In this document: positions 1 through 8,776 of the stretch, piece by piece
How the letters are laid out: every line of letters begins with the position of its first letter
Numbering within the stretch: the stretch's first letter is position 1
DNA from: Nostoc piscinale CENA21
GTDB taxonomy: Bacteria; Cyanobacteriota; Cyanobacteriia; Cyanobacteriales; Nostocaceae
Reading direction: 5' to 3'
DNA length: 64,000 bases
NCBI RefSeq assembly: GCF_001298445.1
Contig: NZ_CP012036.1
Span: 6,821,525-6,885,524 of the forward strand
The notes under the pieces: model-generated
What the model was told of the DNA's origin: nothing
Database searches by the model: none
Seen by the model: only the letters and a program-made list of their open reading frames with translations
Program-made: the position numbers and the translations under genes

Positions 1-406
1 GTTTTTCCACTGGACTTTGATAAGTTTCATCGACAGGTTTACCAGCCGCCCCGACTCCAATCGCTGATACTGAACTGGTGTAAACGGTGCGTTCAATCTC
101 AGCTTTGCGGGCAGCTTCGAGGATATTCCGTGTACCAATAACGTTGTAACGATACAGTAGTTGTCTATCTACTTGCCACAAAGAATAATGGGCAGCGACA
201 TGGAATAAATATTGACAACCCCTCATTTGTTGCCAAATTTCCGAATCTGTCAAATCACCCTTGACTAGTTCCACATCCAAGCCGCGTAAATTGGCTAAAT
301 TACTGCTAGGGCGCACTAAAGCTTTAACTTTGTATCCTTGTTGCAGTAGTAACCGCACCAAGTGGGAACCGACAAAACCGGTTCCCCCTGTGACAAAGGC
401 TTGCAT
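1..406 (-). CDS. hpnA: Hopanoid-associated sugar epimerase HpnA (partial, C-terminus beyond window)
   Basis: The minus strand reads from an ATG at 406 into the window edge, about 135 residues. The N-terminus has the Rossmann motif TGGTGFVGSHL (residues 6-16) of extended short-chain dehydrogenases. It is followed by a nucleotide-sugar-epimerase core with HVAAHYSLW and TSSVSAIGV, the latter being the Ser strand. These match the NAD(P)-dependent epimerase family linked to hopanoid gene clusters. Its ATG shares one base with the stop of the RND gene upstream (TAATG), so the two are probably translationally coupled. The catalytic YxxxK lies outside the window. The family call is firm; the exact substrate is inferred. 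Confidence 0.82.
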   Translation of the reverse strand, partial: MQAFVTGGTGFVGSHLVRLLLQQGYKVKALVRPSSNLANLRGLDVELVKGDLTDSEIWQQMRGCQYLFHVAAHYSLWQVDRQLLYRYNVIGTRNILEAARKAEIERTVYTSSVSAIGVGAAGKPVDETYQSPVEK

Positions 407-3093
407 TAGTTTTTCGCCTCCTGACGAAAGCGCGGGAACCAGTCATCTAAGATGGCGTAAACTACGGGTACAACAATTAAGCTGAGGATTGTGGAACTGA
501 CCAAACCTCCAGCAATAGCCACCGCCATAGGCGATCGCAATTCTGAACCAGCACCAAGACCCAAGGCAATGGGTAACATCCCTAAAATTGTGGAAGCAGT
601 GGTCATCATAATCGGTCGCAGACGCACTGGCCCGGCTTTTAAGATAGCGTCGGTACGGTCTAAGCCCGATTCACGCAGTTGGTTGATATAATCCACCAGC
701 AAAATCGCATTTTTATTGGCTAGTCCTAATAAAAAGACAAAGCCAATCAGCGAAATCATGCCAAAGTCGCTCTCAGTAAACAAGAGCGCCAGTAATGCCC
801 CTACCAAAGCCAACGGTAAGGAAACACCAATCACTACCGGGTCTACCCAGCTTTTGAAGAGTAAAATTAGCACTACAACAATACACAGGGCTGACAGCAA
901 CAAAGTCGAAGCAAAACTGCCAAATACCTCTGCCAAGCTGGCAGAATCGCCACCTAAATCGAGAGTCACACCAGGAGGTAAGACAGCTTTTGCTTCTGCC
1001 ACAACTTTGTCAGTGGCATCACCCAATGATAAATTTTGACCAAGGTTGGCACTGATATAGGCTACTCGTTGATTGTTCAAACGCTGAATTTGCAAGAATT
1101 GTCCTTGTTGATTAGCTTCACCTGTGACTGTAATATCAGCCAATCCGGGAATGTTGACTAAGCGTTCTTTAATGGCTTTGCTGGCCTTGGCTAAAGCTTG
1201 TAAATCATCACCTCGCAAGGCTACTTGCAAAGGTTTTTGTCCACCTGTATCGACAAATTGAATATCTTCGACACTGGTTGTTACTCCCTTTAATGTGGGC
1301 AAGCTGGTGCGGAATTGGTCTTGCAGTTCGGCGGTGGTAATATTCCGGTCTTCTTTAAGTTTGATGTAGAGTGTGCCTTTATTTGGCTCGCCTTCACGGG
1401 AACCAACAGTAGTAAACACTGTTTCCACGGCTGGCGATTTTCTGACGACTTCTTCTAATTTCTTAGCAACTTCTAGAGAGTCGTTGAGGGGGTTAGGCAA
1501 CGGGAAAGCTTGCCCAGACGGGGGAATACCTTGGGCAGCAGCCTGTTTTTGTAAAGCTGCTAAATCTGGTATTTGTGGTAAGGGCGCAGTATAAGTGATG
1601 TTGAATTCGCCGCGATCAAGTTTGGGGATAAATCCTTTGGGAATCAGGGGAATTAAGGCTATCCCACCTACAAAACTCAGGACTGCTACTAAGATGACTA
1701 GTCTGCGATGGCGTAAAGACCAGTGCAGTAAGTTGCGGTAAGCTTGGTTGAACCCTAGCCAAGACTTGGCTTCTCGCTTCCGAGGTTTAGCAGATACGGG
1801 TTTTAGCCAGTACATAGCCAACACTGGCGACAAAGTCCTCGCCACCAGCATAGAAGCTAACATTGCGGCTGAAACTGTTATCCCAAAGGGTTTGAAGAAT
1901 TGTCCAACTACCCCACCCATTAAACCTATAGGCAGGAATACTGCCACAGCTGTCAATGTAGCTGCTGTCACAGTCAAACCAATTTCATTAGTTGCCAGTA
2001 ATGTAGCTTGACGCGGAGTTTCGCCGTCTTCAATATGGCGCATGATGTTTTCGACATCAACGATCGCATCGTCAATAATACTGCCAATTACCAAGGCCAA
2101 AGCCAGTAGGGTAATTGTTTCTAGATTGAAGCCGAAAATTGCCATGACGATAAATGTCGCCAGTAAAGAAGTCGGAATCGCCAGTGCCGAAATTAAAGTG
2201 GCTCGCCAACTCCACAAGAAAGGAAATATCACCACAATCGACAAAACAATTGCTTCTATCAGTGCGTCTATGGTTGATTGTGTGGCATGACGAATATACT
2301 CGGCTTGGGTTGCAGCTAAGGTGAGTTTGACATCCTTGAGGTTAGTTCCCAACTTCTGCACTTCTTTTTCTACCCGATTCACCACTTCTAAGGTGTTGGC
2401 GTTCCCTCGTTTGATGACTTGAAAAGCCAGTGCATCTTGCCCATTAAATCTGACTAATGTGGCTCCACCTTGGGGAAGTGCCGCCGCTGAATTCTGGGCT
2501 GTAGGCAATGCGGGTGTAGGGCTAGGCGCTCCCAACAAATTGACTTTCAAGACTCCCGGTACTTTGGTAATAACTGGGATAATTTTGTCTTGTGCTACCT
2601 TGGTCAATTCTGTGAGGTTCTGTGAGGAACTCTCTATGGTGTAGCTAACAGCTGCTGATTCGTTTAAATTCAGGGGGATAATTTTGTAATTTGCCCCTTG
2701 AGGCAAGCTTAACTGTTTGAGTGAAGTTTCTACCTTGCTGGTGGATTTTTCTAAATCAGTGCCAACTGCAAAAGCTAAACTAACTGCCGTTTGACCAGGA
2801 TAGACAGATGAACGCAGATCATCTAGTCCTTCTACAGAGCGTAGGCGCTCTTCGATTGGTTTGGTGAGTTTGGCCTCTGTGTCAATTGCTGTTGTCAGTG
2901 GTGCTGTGGCGTTGACTACCACCACCGGGAAAGTAATATCTGGAAACAAAGCATACTTCAGGGAACTGAACGCCAAAAGCCCAGCTACCGTTACAGTAAT
3001 CCAGAAACTCACTGTCAACCACGAGAAGTCAATGGCTAATTTGGAGATATTGAAGCGTTCTCGTGCAGATTTTGCGCTACTAACCTTTACCAT
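406..3093 (-). CDS. RND-family efflux pump, HAE1/AcrB-like inner-membrane transporter
   Basis: An 895-residue proton-driven exporter. It has an N-terminal membrane helix (about 30-50), a periplasmic loop, and the TM4 block with the paired acidic residues GSIIDDAIVDVENI typical of proton-relaying RND pumps. A second periplasmic loop and a C-terminal membrane half ending near a charged tail follow. It is shorter than the usual 1020-1050 residues because both periplasmic loops are reduced, as in SwrC/YerP-type proteins. A Pro/Ala-rich stretch (about 205-225) interrupts loop 1. No membrane-fusion partner is adjacent. It overlaps the start of hpnA by one base, which suggests co-transcription and perhaps lipid or sugar-lipid export, but the substrate is unknown. 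Confidence 0.85.
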   Translation of the reverse strand: MVKVSSAKSARERFNISKLAIDFSWLTVSFWITVTVAGLLAFSSLKYALFPDITFPVVVVNATAPLTTAIDTEAKLTKPIEERLRSVEGLDDLRSSVYPGQTAVSLAFAVGTDLEKSTSKVETSLKQLSLPQGANYKIIPLNLNESAAVSYTIESSSQNLTELTKVAQDKIIPVITKVPGVLKVNLLGAPSPTPALPTAQNSAAALPQGGATLVRFNGQDALAFQVIKRGNANTLEVVNRVEKEVQKLGTNLKDVKLTLAATQAEYIRHATQSTIDALIEAIVLSIVVIFPFLWSWRATLISALAIPTSLLATFIVMAIFGFNLETITLLALALVIGSIIDDAIVDVENIMRHIEDGETPRQATLLATNEIGLTVTAATLTAVAVFLPIGLMGGVVGQFFKPFGITVSAAMLASMLVARTLSPVLAMYWLKPVSAKPRKREAKSWLGFNQAYRNLLHWSLRHRRLVILVAVLSFVGGIALIPLIPKGFIPKLDRGEFNITYTAPLPQIPDLAALQKQAAAQGIPPSGQAFPLPNPLNDSLEVAKKLEEVVRKSPAVETVFTTVGSREGEPNKGTLYIKLKEDRNITTAELQDQFRTSLPTLKGVTTSVEDIQFVDTGGQKPLQVALRGDDLQALAKASKAIKERLVNIPGLADITVTGEANQQGQFLQIQRLNNQRVAYISANLGQNLSLGDATDKVVAEAKAVLPPGVTLDLGGDSASLAEVFGSFASTLLLSALCIVVVLILLFKSWVDPVVIGVSLPLALVGALLALLFTESDFGMISLIGFVFLLGLANKNAILLVDYINQLRESGLDRTDAILKAGPVRLRPIMMTTASTILGMLPIALGLGAGSELRSPMAVAIAGGLVSSTILSLIVVPVVYAILDDWFPRFRQEAKN

Positions 3094-3381
3094 CTTGGAA
3101 AATTTTGCTGGTGTCCCAATTAATTGTCATGCTACATTAATCGTCTAAAGTTTGGGGGGTTTAGTTTCCTTTGGTGGGCAATTTTACTGAACTTGGTTTC
3201 TTAAAAAAGCATAAAGGATAAACGGTCAAAAAATTTCTTCTACTTAAACACTTAATAATTAATACTGAACAATCAGCACTAGGTAAACAGTAATGTATTA
3301 CTTTATGCTGATGTAAAACTTGTGTTACTCATTACATCATCCTGGTTCTAACAGCAATTTTAAGCACATATAACTTTACTT

Positions 3382-4233
3382 ATGAAGATTGGTTCTGTTG
3401 ACCATAGAGAATTATTCTGTTGTAGTTTTATGGAGAGTTACAGGGAATATGAACCTGAGCATCTCCCTTGGCCTGATTTGGATAATGCTGCTTTGACACT
3501 TTTGCGAAGCATCCCTTTTTGGGGTCAGGCTTTGAATAAAGAGCGTCAAGCAGGAGTTATCGTTAGTGAATATGCCAAAACTTTAGATAGGGGCATTTTA
3601 CAAGATGCGATCGCTCTCCAAGGTGAAGAAGAATCTCGTCACGCTCGGTTGCTGAAAGTGTTTATTGAGCGTTATGACATCCCTATGCCTGCTTGTCCAC
3701 CTATAGAAATTCCCGCCAACCTTGAGCAGACATTCACTGTATTTGGTTTTGAAGAATGTCTCGATTCTTTTTTTGCTTTTGGCTTATTTGAAATTGCGCG
3801 AGAAGCCAGAGTGTTTCCTGAGCAAATCTTCACAATCTTTGACTCAATTATTGATGAAGAAGCTCGGCATATTGTATTTTTTGTCAACTGGTTCACAGAT
3901 TTGCAAATTCAACGTGGTCATGGGTTTTTACCACTGCGGAGTGCTAAAACTCTCTGGTACTACGGCAGAGCCTTGAGCAGTGTGATTAAAGCCATTGGTG
4001 AATCTGATCCCAATGGTGCAGGCTTTACTGCTAGTGGAGCCAGTGTGTTTAGTCAAGATTTAACACTTGAAAAATTCCTTAAAGTGTGCATTCAAGAAAA
4101 CCAACGGCGAATGAGTAAGTTTGACTCGCGGATATTGCAACCGCAACTGCTACCTAGACTCGCCAGCACAGCGTTGAATACTCTCCAGTTACTACCGAAA
4201 CGAAAAGCGTTTGGGGAAGGTGTAAGGGTGTAA
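3382..4233 (+). CDS. Ferritin-like diiron-domain protein, function unknown
   Basis: A 283-residue, mostly helical soluble protein. Two ExxH-type motifs, EEESRH (about residues 86-91) and DEEARH (about 157-162), with additional upstream Glu residues, resemble the four-helix ferritin-like fold that binds a two-iron centre. The conserved part may begin at the second Met (residue 17, MESYREYEPEHLP), so the true start could be near 3430. It lies divergent from the RND-hpnA pair and upstream of an HpnG-like nucleosidase. It may therefore be a lipid-modifying oxidase or desaturase-like enzyme, but that is inference from context only. Confidence 0.6.
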   Translation: MKIGSVDHRELFCCSFMESYREYEPEHLPWPDLDNAALTLLRSIPFWGQALNKERQAGVIVSEYAKTLDRGILQDAIALQGEEESRHARLLKVFIERYDIPMPACPPIEIPANLEQTFTVFGFEECLDSFFAFGLFEIAREARVFPEQIFTIFDSIIDEEARHIVFFVNWFTDLQIQRGHGFLPLRSAKTLWYYGRALSSVIKAIGESDPNGAGFTASGASVFSQDLTLEKFLKVCIQENQRRMSKFDSRILQPQLLPRLASTALNTLQLLPKRKAFGEGVRV

Positions 4234-4534
4234 GGGCAAAATCAAGTTAAAAGTCAAAAGTTAAAAGTCAAAAACTCTCTGATTTTTAACCTTTAGCTTT
4301 TGATTTTTGACTTCCCCATAGTGGTGTCAGGTTGTATGGGGAAGAAGTGGCTGCAAGGCTGAAACATTCACCAGCACTGATACTTGTGATTTTTGTACCA
4401 AATCTCTGTAAACTTGCACTCAATAATTATTTTTGTCTTCCTTGGCGCTCTTGGCGTTCTTGGCGGTTCGTAAAAAAATTAAACACCTTCTTAAACCCCT
4501 ACACCCTTTCATTCCTACTCAACAATAAAGATTG
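4234..4534. repeat. Intergenic tandem and inverted short repeats
   Basis: This gap has no credible gene. It begins with reiterated GTGTAAGG units. Alternating AGTTAAA and AGTCAAA heptamers follow (about 4245-4275), with their inverted counterpart TTTTTGACTT at about 4304-4313, so the region can fold on itself. At about 4439-4466 there are three degenerate copies of TTGGCG(C/T)TC. Such short tandemly repeated sequences are common between genes in heterocystous cyanobacteria. Confidence 0.6.
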
Positions 4535-5353
4535 ATGATGAACACTGTGATTTTAGTGCCGCAGGGTGCGGAGTATAAAGCTGTGTGTCGCGGCTTACGC
4601 CAAAATACAGGGTCGATACCAAGGGTTTTGGCGATACCAGTGGGAATGCAGCCGTTGACAAAATACTTGCAGCAATGGGACAAACAGCAGTCACCAGTTA
4701 GTAGTTCACCAACGCAAAATTGCCATGTAGAACTAGCAGGGGAGCAGGGGGCAGGGCGCAAGGGGGAGAATCTTTCCCCTCCGCTCCCTGCTCCCTGCCC
4801 CGAAGCCAGTCACCATACAAAGTTTTCTTGGCAGACTACTAGAGTATTGGTGATGGGTTTGTGTGGTAGCTTGCGCCAGAATTACGCTGTTGGAGATGCC
4901 GTGTTGTATCAAAGTTGCACTTATCAAGGACGTGTGCAAGAATGCGATCGCCCCTTGATGACTCAGTTATCTGCTGCACTACCAAAAGTCTCACTGGTAA
5001 AAGGCTTGACAAGCGATCGCGTCATCTGGTCTGCTACAAAAAAATCCTCTTTAGCTGCAACATCCAACTGTGATGTGGTTGATATGGAAAGCTTCGCCGC
5101 TTTACAGTTCTTTCAAGCAATGGGAATCGAAGTTGCTGTATTACGTGTGGTCAGTGATGACAGTTTACATGATATTCCTGACCTTTCCGCCGCTATCAGT
5201 ACTGATGGTTCACTGCAAGCTTTACCTTTAGCATGGGGTTTAATCAGTCAACCCATCGCGGCGACTCGTTTAATTCGTGGTTCTTTACAAGGCTTAAAGG
5301 TACTGGAAAAAGTCACTCAAGCACTGTTAGATAGTAACCTGATAAATACCTAA
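4535..5353 (+). CDS. Nucleoside phosphorylase/nucleosidase family protein, HpnG-like
   Basis: About 272 residues of the purine-nucleoside phosphorylase/MTA-SAH nucleosidase superfamily. Seen are an N-terminal strand with a Glu (LVPQGAEYKAV), the glycine loop VMGLCGSLRQNYAVGD, the ribose-binding VVDMESFAA, and LRVVSDDSLHD with the catalytic-type Asp. HpnG enzymes in hopanoid clusters release adenine from adenosylhopane. The nearby hpnA supports that role, but a general nucleosidase is possible. In-frame ATGs exist at 4535 and 4538. Residues of about 55-100 are a low-complexity insert encoded by a palindromic intergenic-type repeat; the enzymatic core resumes after it. Confidence 0.68.
   Translation: MMNTVILVPQGAEYKAVCRGLRQNTGSIPRVLAIPVGMQPLTKYLQQWDKQQSPVSSSPTQNCHVELAGEQGAGRKGENLSPPLPAPCPEASHHTKFSWQTTRVLVMGLCGSLRQNYAVGDAVLYQSCTYQGRVQECDRPLMTQLSAALPKVSLVKGLTSDRVIWSATKKSSLAATSNCDVVDMESFAALQFFQAMGIEVAVLRVVSDDSLHDIPDLSAAISTDGSLQALPLAWGLISQPIAATRLIRGSLQGLKVLEKVTQALLDSNLINT
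4738..4800. repeat. G/C-rich palindromic repeat inserted inside a coding sequence
   Basis: The plus strand reads GGGGAGCAGGGGGCAGGG in the left arm. The right arm is an imperfect reverse complement, with GCTCCCTGCTCCCTGCCCC. The left arm, spacer and right arm are all read in frame as a Gly/Pro/Ala-rich segment of the HpnG-like protein. The composition is strikingly different from the flanking gene and resembles intergenic repeats of Nostoc genomes. Confidence 0.7.
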
Positions 5354-5733
5354 AATTTTTAACCAATAATTTACGATTTCTATACACGAGGTTGTGATAG
5401 TTTTATTTTACGTGAACAACCAGATACGGCTTCTTGAAGAAGTCGGGTATCTGAGTCAGCACTATTTTTAAAGTTAAATAGGTTATTTATTATTAATTAC
5501 AGGGAGAATATTAATTAGTATTAAGACTTCGCTGGAAATAAAAAAATCAAGCTATCAAATAACAACATCTAAATTTATTTAACAAGGATAGAAAGTATAC
5601 TTGGTTGCTATTTAAGCGACCTATTTAACCAAATCATAATATAAATTAATTTCTTTTTGATTATCTTATCAATATCAAGATTTAAATTTTTCCTAATATC
5701 AAAAAAAAGTTGGAACGAATCAAGTTTTAAAGT
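5354..5733. repeat. Intergenic region with an imperfect palindrome (5422-5452)
   Basis: This gap of about 380 bases precedes the export operon. It contains the hairpin AGATACGGCTTCTT / GAAGAAGTCGGGTATCT (5422-5452), an imperfect palindrome of a type repeated in Nostoc genomes, which may also end transcription of the upstream gene. The remainder is A/T-rich. No small gene could be supported, and no clear promoter was identified. Confidence 0.5.
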
Positions 5734-8730
5734 ATGACCTATATTAAAAGCGCCTTTCAAGAGTTTATTGCTGATTTAGCAGGATTTGAGCAATTACCTG
5801 CCGAAGTAATTGTGAGTATTGCCGAAAAATTAGAAGCTTGGCGCTATCGCATTGGGCAGAAAATTATAGGCAATGAAAACATACCACCAAAAGTCATATT
5901 TTTATATGAAGGGCAAGTACGCCTGTTGGGATATGAACCGCAAACCCAAGCAGCTATTACATTAAAATTGCTCAAACCGGGTGCAGCTATTGGGGAAATT
6001 AGTTTTTTGCGTCAGGTTCCTTGTGAAGTGGCGATCGCTTCCACAGAGGTGATATGTTTAGCTTTAAATCTTGAAGAATATTCCCGCCTGATTGCAGAAT
6101 ATCCCGCTTTTGCCCACATGCGGCAAAATCACAGGCATATCTGCGAAGTTTTTAGTGTTTTGGGTGTACAAGTTGCTAAACAAGCAAATGCTGTCACGAA
6201 TTTTCTTGAATTATCTGAGCAAGCTTTACTCAACACTCAAATACAATACTTATCACCCGGAAAAAAATCATCTAACCAGCTAGATATTGATAGCATTTGG
6301 TTTGTGAGTGGGGGTGAAGTGAAGAATTTTCCCCCAGGTTCTCGCCTAGACTTAAATGCAGGCACAATAGAAGTTACTGGAAAAAACCCTGCAAGGTTAA
6401 TTGGTTTTGCACCAGGAGATTTATCATTTTTAGATAACTATTCTCAAGCTGAGGAAGAATCTATTTATGATACACAAACAAACATTACAGATGAGTTAGA
6501 TATTCCCTACGCACCAGAAGAAATTACGGCGGTAGACTATCCAGCATCAAAAAAACAAAAGCACCTCAAATACCCCTTTGTTCGTGGTAGCGGAGAAGTC
6601 AACGCCACCTTTGCTTGTTTTCAAATGCTGTCCAAGCATTTACAAATTCCCATACGTCGAGAAGTTGTACGGCGCATTTTATCGGAACAAATTAAACGCC
6701 AAGGTAGTATATCTTTCCCGGCTTGTGCTTATATCGCAGAATTAATTGGTTTAAAAGCACAGTTAGTAGATTTACCTGCATCAACAATTGAACGTCTCCC
6801 CACACCAGCACTCATTCGTTATCGCAGCAATTTTGCTGTATTGTATTCAGCAGATGCACATCATGTTGTTGTCGGTGTGCCATCCCAAGGTATAGTACGC
6901 TGTAAACCAAAAGAATTACTGGCAAATTTAGAACTAGAAGACGGTAGTTACCAGCCACAAATGCGGGTGTTGCTGCTAAGTGCTACCAAAGAAACGCCAC
7001 AAGAAAGATTTGGCGTATCATGGTTTTTACCTTATTTGTCGCGCTACCGTCGAGTACTAATTGAAGTTTTTATCGCTTCGTTTTTTGTACAGTTGGCACA
7101 ACTGGCAAATCCCTTAGTAATTCAGTTAATTATCGATAAAGTAATTGTCCAAAACAGTATTAGTACCTTGAATGTTCTGGGAGCATTGCTGTTAGTAGTG
7201 GGACTGTTTGAAGCCATAATTGGGACTTTACGGACTTATTTATTTGTAGATACAACCAACCGCATTGATATGGGGTTGGGTTCGCAGATTATTGACCACT
7301 TATTAAGATTGCCACTGCGTTATTTTGAACGCCGTCCCGTCGGTGAATTGTCAACTAGAATCAACGAGTTAGAAAATATTCGTCAGTTTCTCACCGGGAC
7401 AGCCTTAACTGTCGGGTTAGATGCCTTATTTTCTGTAGTTTATATTGTTGTCATGCTGTTTTACAGTTGGCAACTAACTTTAGTTGGTTTAGGGACAATT
7501 CCCATATTTGTGGTGATTACTTTAATCGCCTCACCCACAATTAGTAAACAGTTACGCAACAAAGCCGAACGCAACGCTGAAACTCAGTCTTATTTAGTTG
7601 AGGTGATGTCTGGTATTCAAACAGTAAAAGCGCAAAATATCGAATTGCGATCGCGCTTTTCCTGGCAAGAGCGTTATGCTCGTTATGTAGGCGCAGGATT
7701 TAAAACTGTTGTCACTTCAACCTTGGCTAATTCTACTAGTAACTTTCTCAATAAACTCAGTAGTTTATTAGTACTATGGGTAGGTGCTTATTTAGTGTTG
7801 CAAGGTGAACTGACATTAGGTGAATTAATTGCGTTTCGGATTATTTCTGGTTATGTCACCAGCCCAATTTTACGTTTAGCCCAACTCTGGCAAAACTTCC
7901 AAGAAACTGCCTTATCTTTAGAACGATTAAGTGATATTGTCGATACACCAGAAGAAGGGGAAGCAGATAGAGGTAATATTCCTTTACCAGCCATTGACGG
8001 TACAGTGAAATTTGACAATGTTTCCTTCCGATTTAACCCCAATGGCCCCTTACAACTAACTAATATCAATCTTGAATTTACCGCCGGACAATTTATTGGC
8101 ATCGTCGGGCAGAGTGGCTCTGGTAAAAGTACAATGATGAAATTACTGCTGCGATTATATGATGTGGAATCCGGCAGGATTTTAATTGATGGTTATGATA
8201 TTGCCAAAGTCGAACTTTACTCTTTAAGAAGACAAATAGGCGTAGTTCCCCAAGAAACATTATTGTTTGACGGGACAGTACAAGAAAATATTGCTTTAAC
8301 TAACCCAGAAGCAACCACCGAAGAAATTATTGAAGCCGCCCGTGTGGCTTGCGCCCATGAATTTATTATGGGCTTACCCAACGGTTACAATACCCGCGTT
8401 GGTGAAAGAGGTGCGGGACTTTCTGGGGGACAAAGACAAAGAATTGCGATCGCTCGTTCTGTACTTCAACGACCAAAACTGCTAGTCTTAGATGAGGCCA
8501 CAAGTGCCTTAGATTACCCCACAGAACGCCAAGTTTGTTTAAACTTAGCCAAAGCCTTTCAAGGTAGTACAGTCTTTTTCATTACCCACCGCCTAAATAC
8601 CGTCAGCCATGCAGATACTATCGTTGTCATGGACGCAAGCCGAGTCATAGAACAAGGAAGTCATCAAGAGTTAATGGCTGCTAAAGGTCATTATTCTTAT
8701 TTGTATCAACAGCAAGAAGTTAATTTGTAA
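5734..8730 (+). CDS. Type I secretion ABC transporter with N-terminal cNMP-binding and degenerate C39-like domains
   Basis: A 998-residue exporter half. Residues of about 10-140 form a cyclic-nucleotide-binding beta-roll (KPGAAIGEISFL). Residues of about 280-410 align with the C39 peptidase domain that cleaves leader peptides, but the catalytic Cys position holds Ala (A291 in VNATFAC) while the His (H376/H377) is present, so it is probably non-proteolytic like the HlyB domain. An ABC membrane domain spans about 425-700. The NBD has Walker A GQSGSGKST (792-800), LSGGQ (896-900) and Walker B LLVLDEAT. It should export an unprocessed protein or peptide with the HlyD adaptor encoded 46 bases downstream. 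The substrate is unknown. Confidence 0.9.
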   Translation: MTYIKSAFQEFIADLAGFEQLPAEVIVSIAEKLEAWRYRIGQKIIGNENIPPKVIFLYEGQVRLLGYEPQTQAAITLKLLKPGAAIGEISFLRQVPCEVAIASTEVICLALNLEEYSRLIAEYPAFAHMRQNHRHICEVFSVLGVQVAKQANAVTNFLELSEQALLNTQIQYLSPGKKSSNQLDIDSIWFVSGGEVKNFPPGSRLDLNAGTIEVTGKNPARLIGFAPGDLSFLDNYSQAEEESIYDTQTNITDELDIPYAPEEITAVDYPASKKQKHLKYPFVRGSGEVNATFACFQMLSKHLQIPIRREVVRRILSEQIKRQGSISFPACAYIAELIGLKAQLVDLPASTIERLPTPALIRYRSNFAVLYSADAHHVVVGVPSQGIVRCKPKELLANLELEDGSYQPQMRVLLLSATKETPQERFGVSWFLPYLSRYRRVLIEVFIASFFVQLAQLANPLVIQLIIDKVIVQNSISTLNVLGALLLVVGLFEAIIGTLRTYLFVDTTNRIDMGLGSQIIDHLLRLPLRYFERRPVGELSTRINELENIRQFLTGTALTVGLDALFSVVYIVVMLFYSWQLTLVGLGTIPIFVVITLIASPTISKQLRNKAERNAETQSYLVEVMSGIQTVKAQNIELRSRFSWQERYARYVGAGFKTVVTSTLANSTSNFLNKLSSLLVLWVGAYLVLQGELTLGELIAFRIISGYVTSPILRLAQLWQNFQETALSLERLSDIVDTPEEGEADRGNIPLPAIDGTVKFDNVSFRFNPNGPLQLTNINLEFTAGQFIGIVGQSGSGKSTMMKLLLRLYDVESGRILIDGYDIAKVELYSLRRQIGVVPQETLLFDGTVQENIALTNPEATTEEIIEAARVACAHEFIMGLPNGYNTRVGERGAGLSGGQRQRIAIARSVLQRPKLLVLDEATSALDYPTERQVCLNLAKAFQGSTVFFITHRLNTVSHADTIVVMDASRVIEQGSHQELMAAKGHYSYLYQQQEVNL

Positions 8731-8776
8731 TTAGTCAAGGGTTAATCACTCATTATTCCTCAAGGGTAAAACTACT

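Noticed and set aside
406..3093. RND pump as a truncated pseudogene because of its 895-residue length
   Set aside because: Both membrane halves and the TM4 acidic pair are present and the frame is open; shorter loops occur naturally in some RND exporters.
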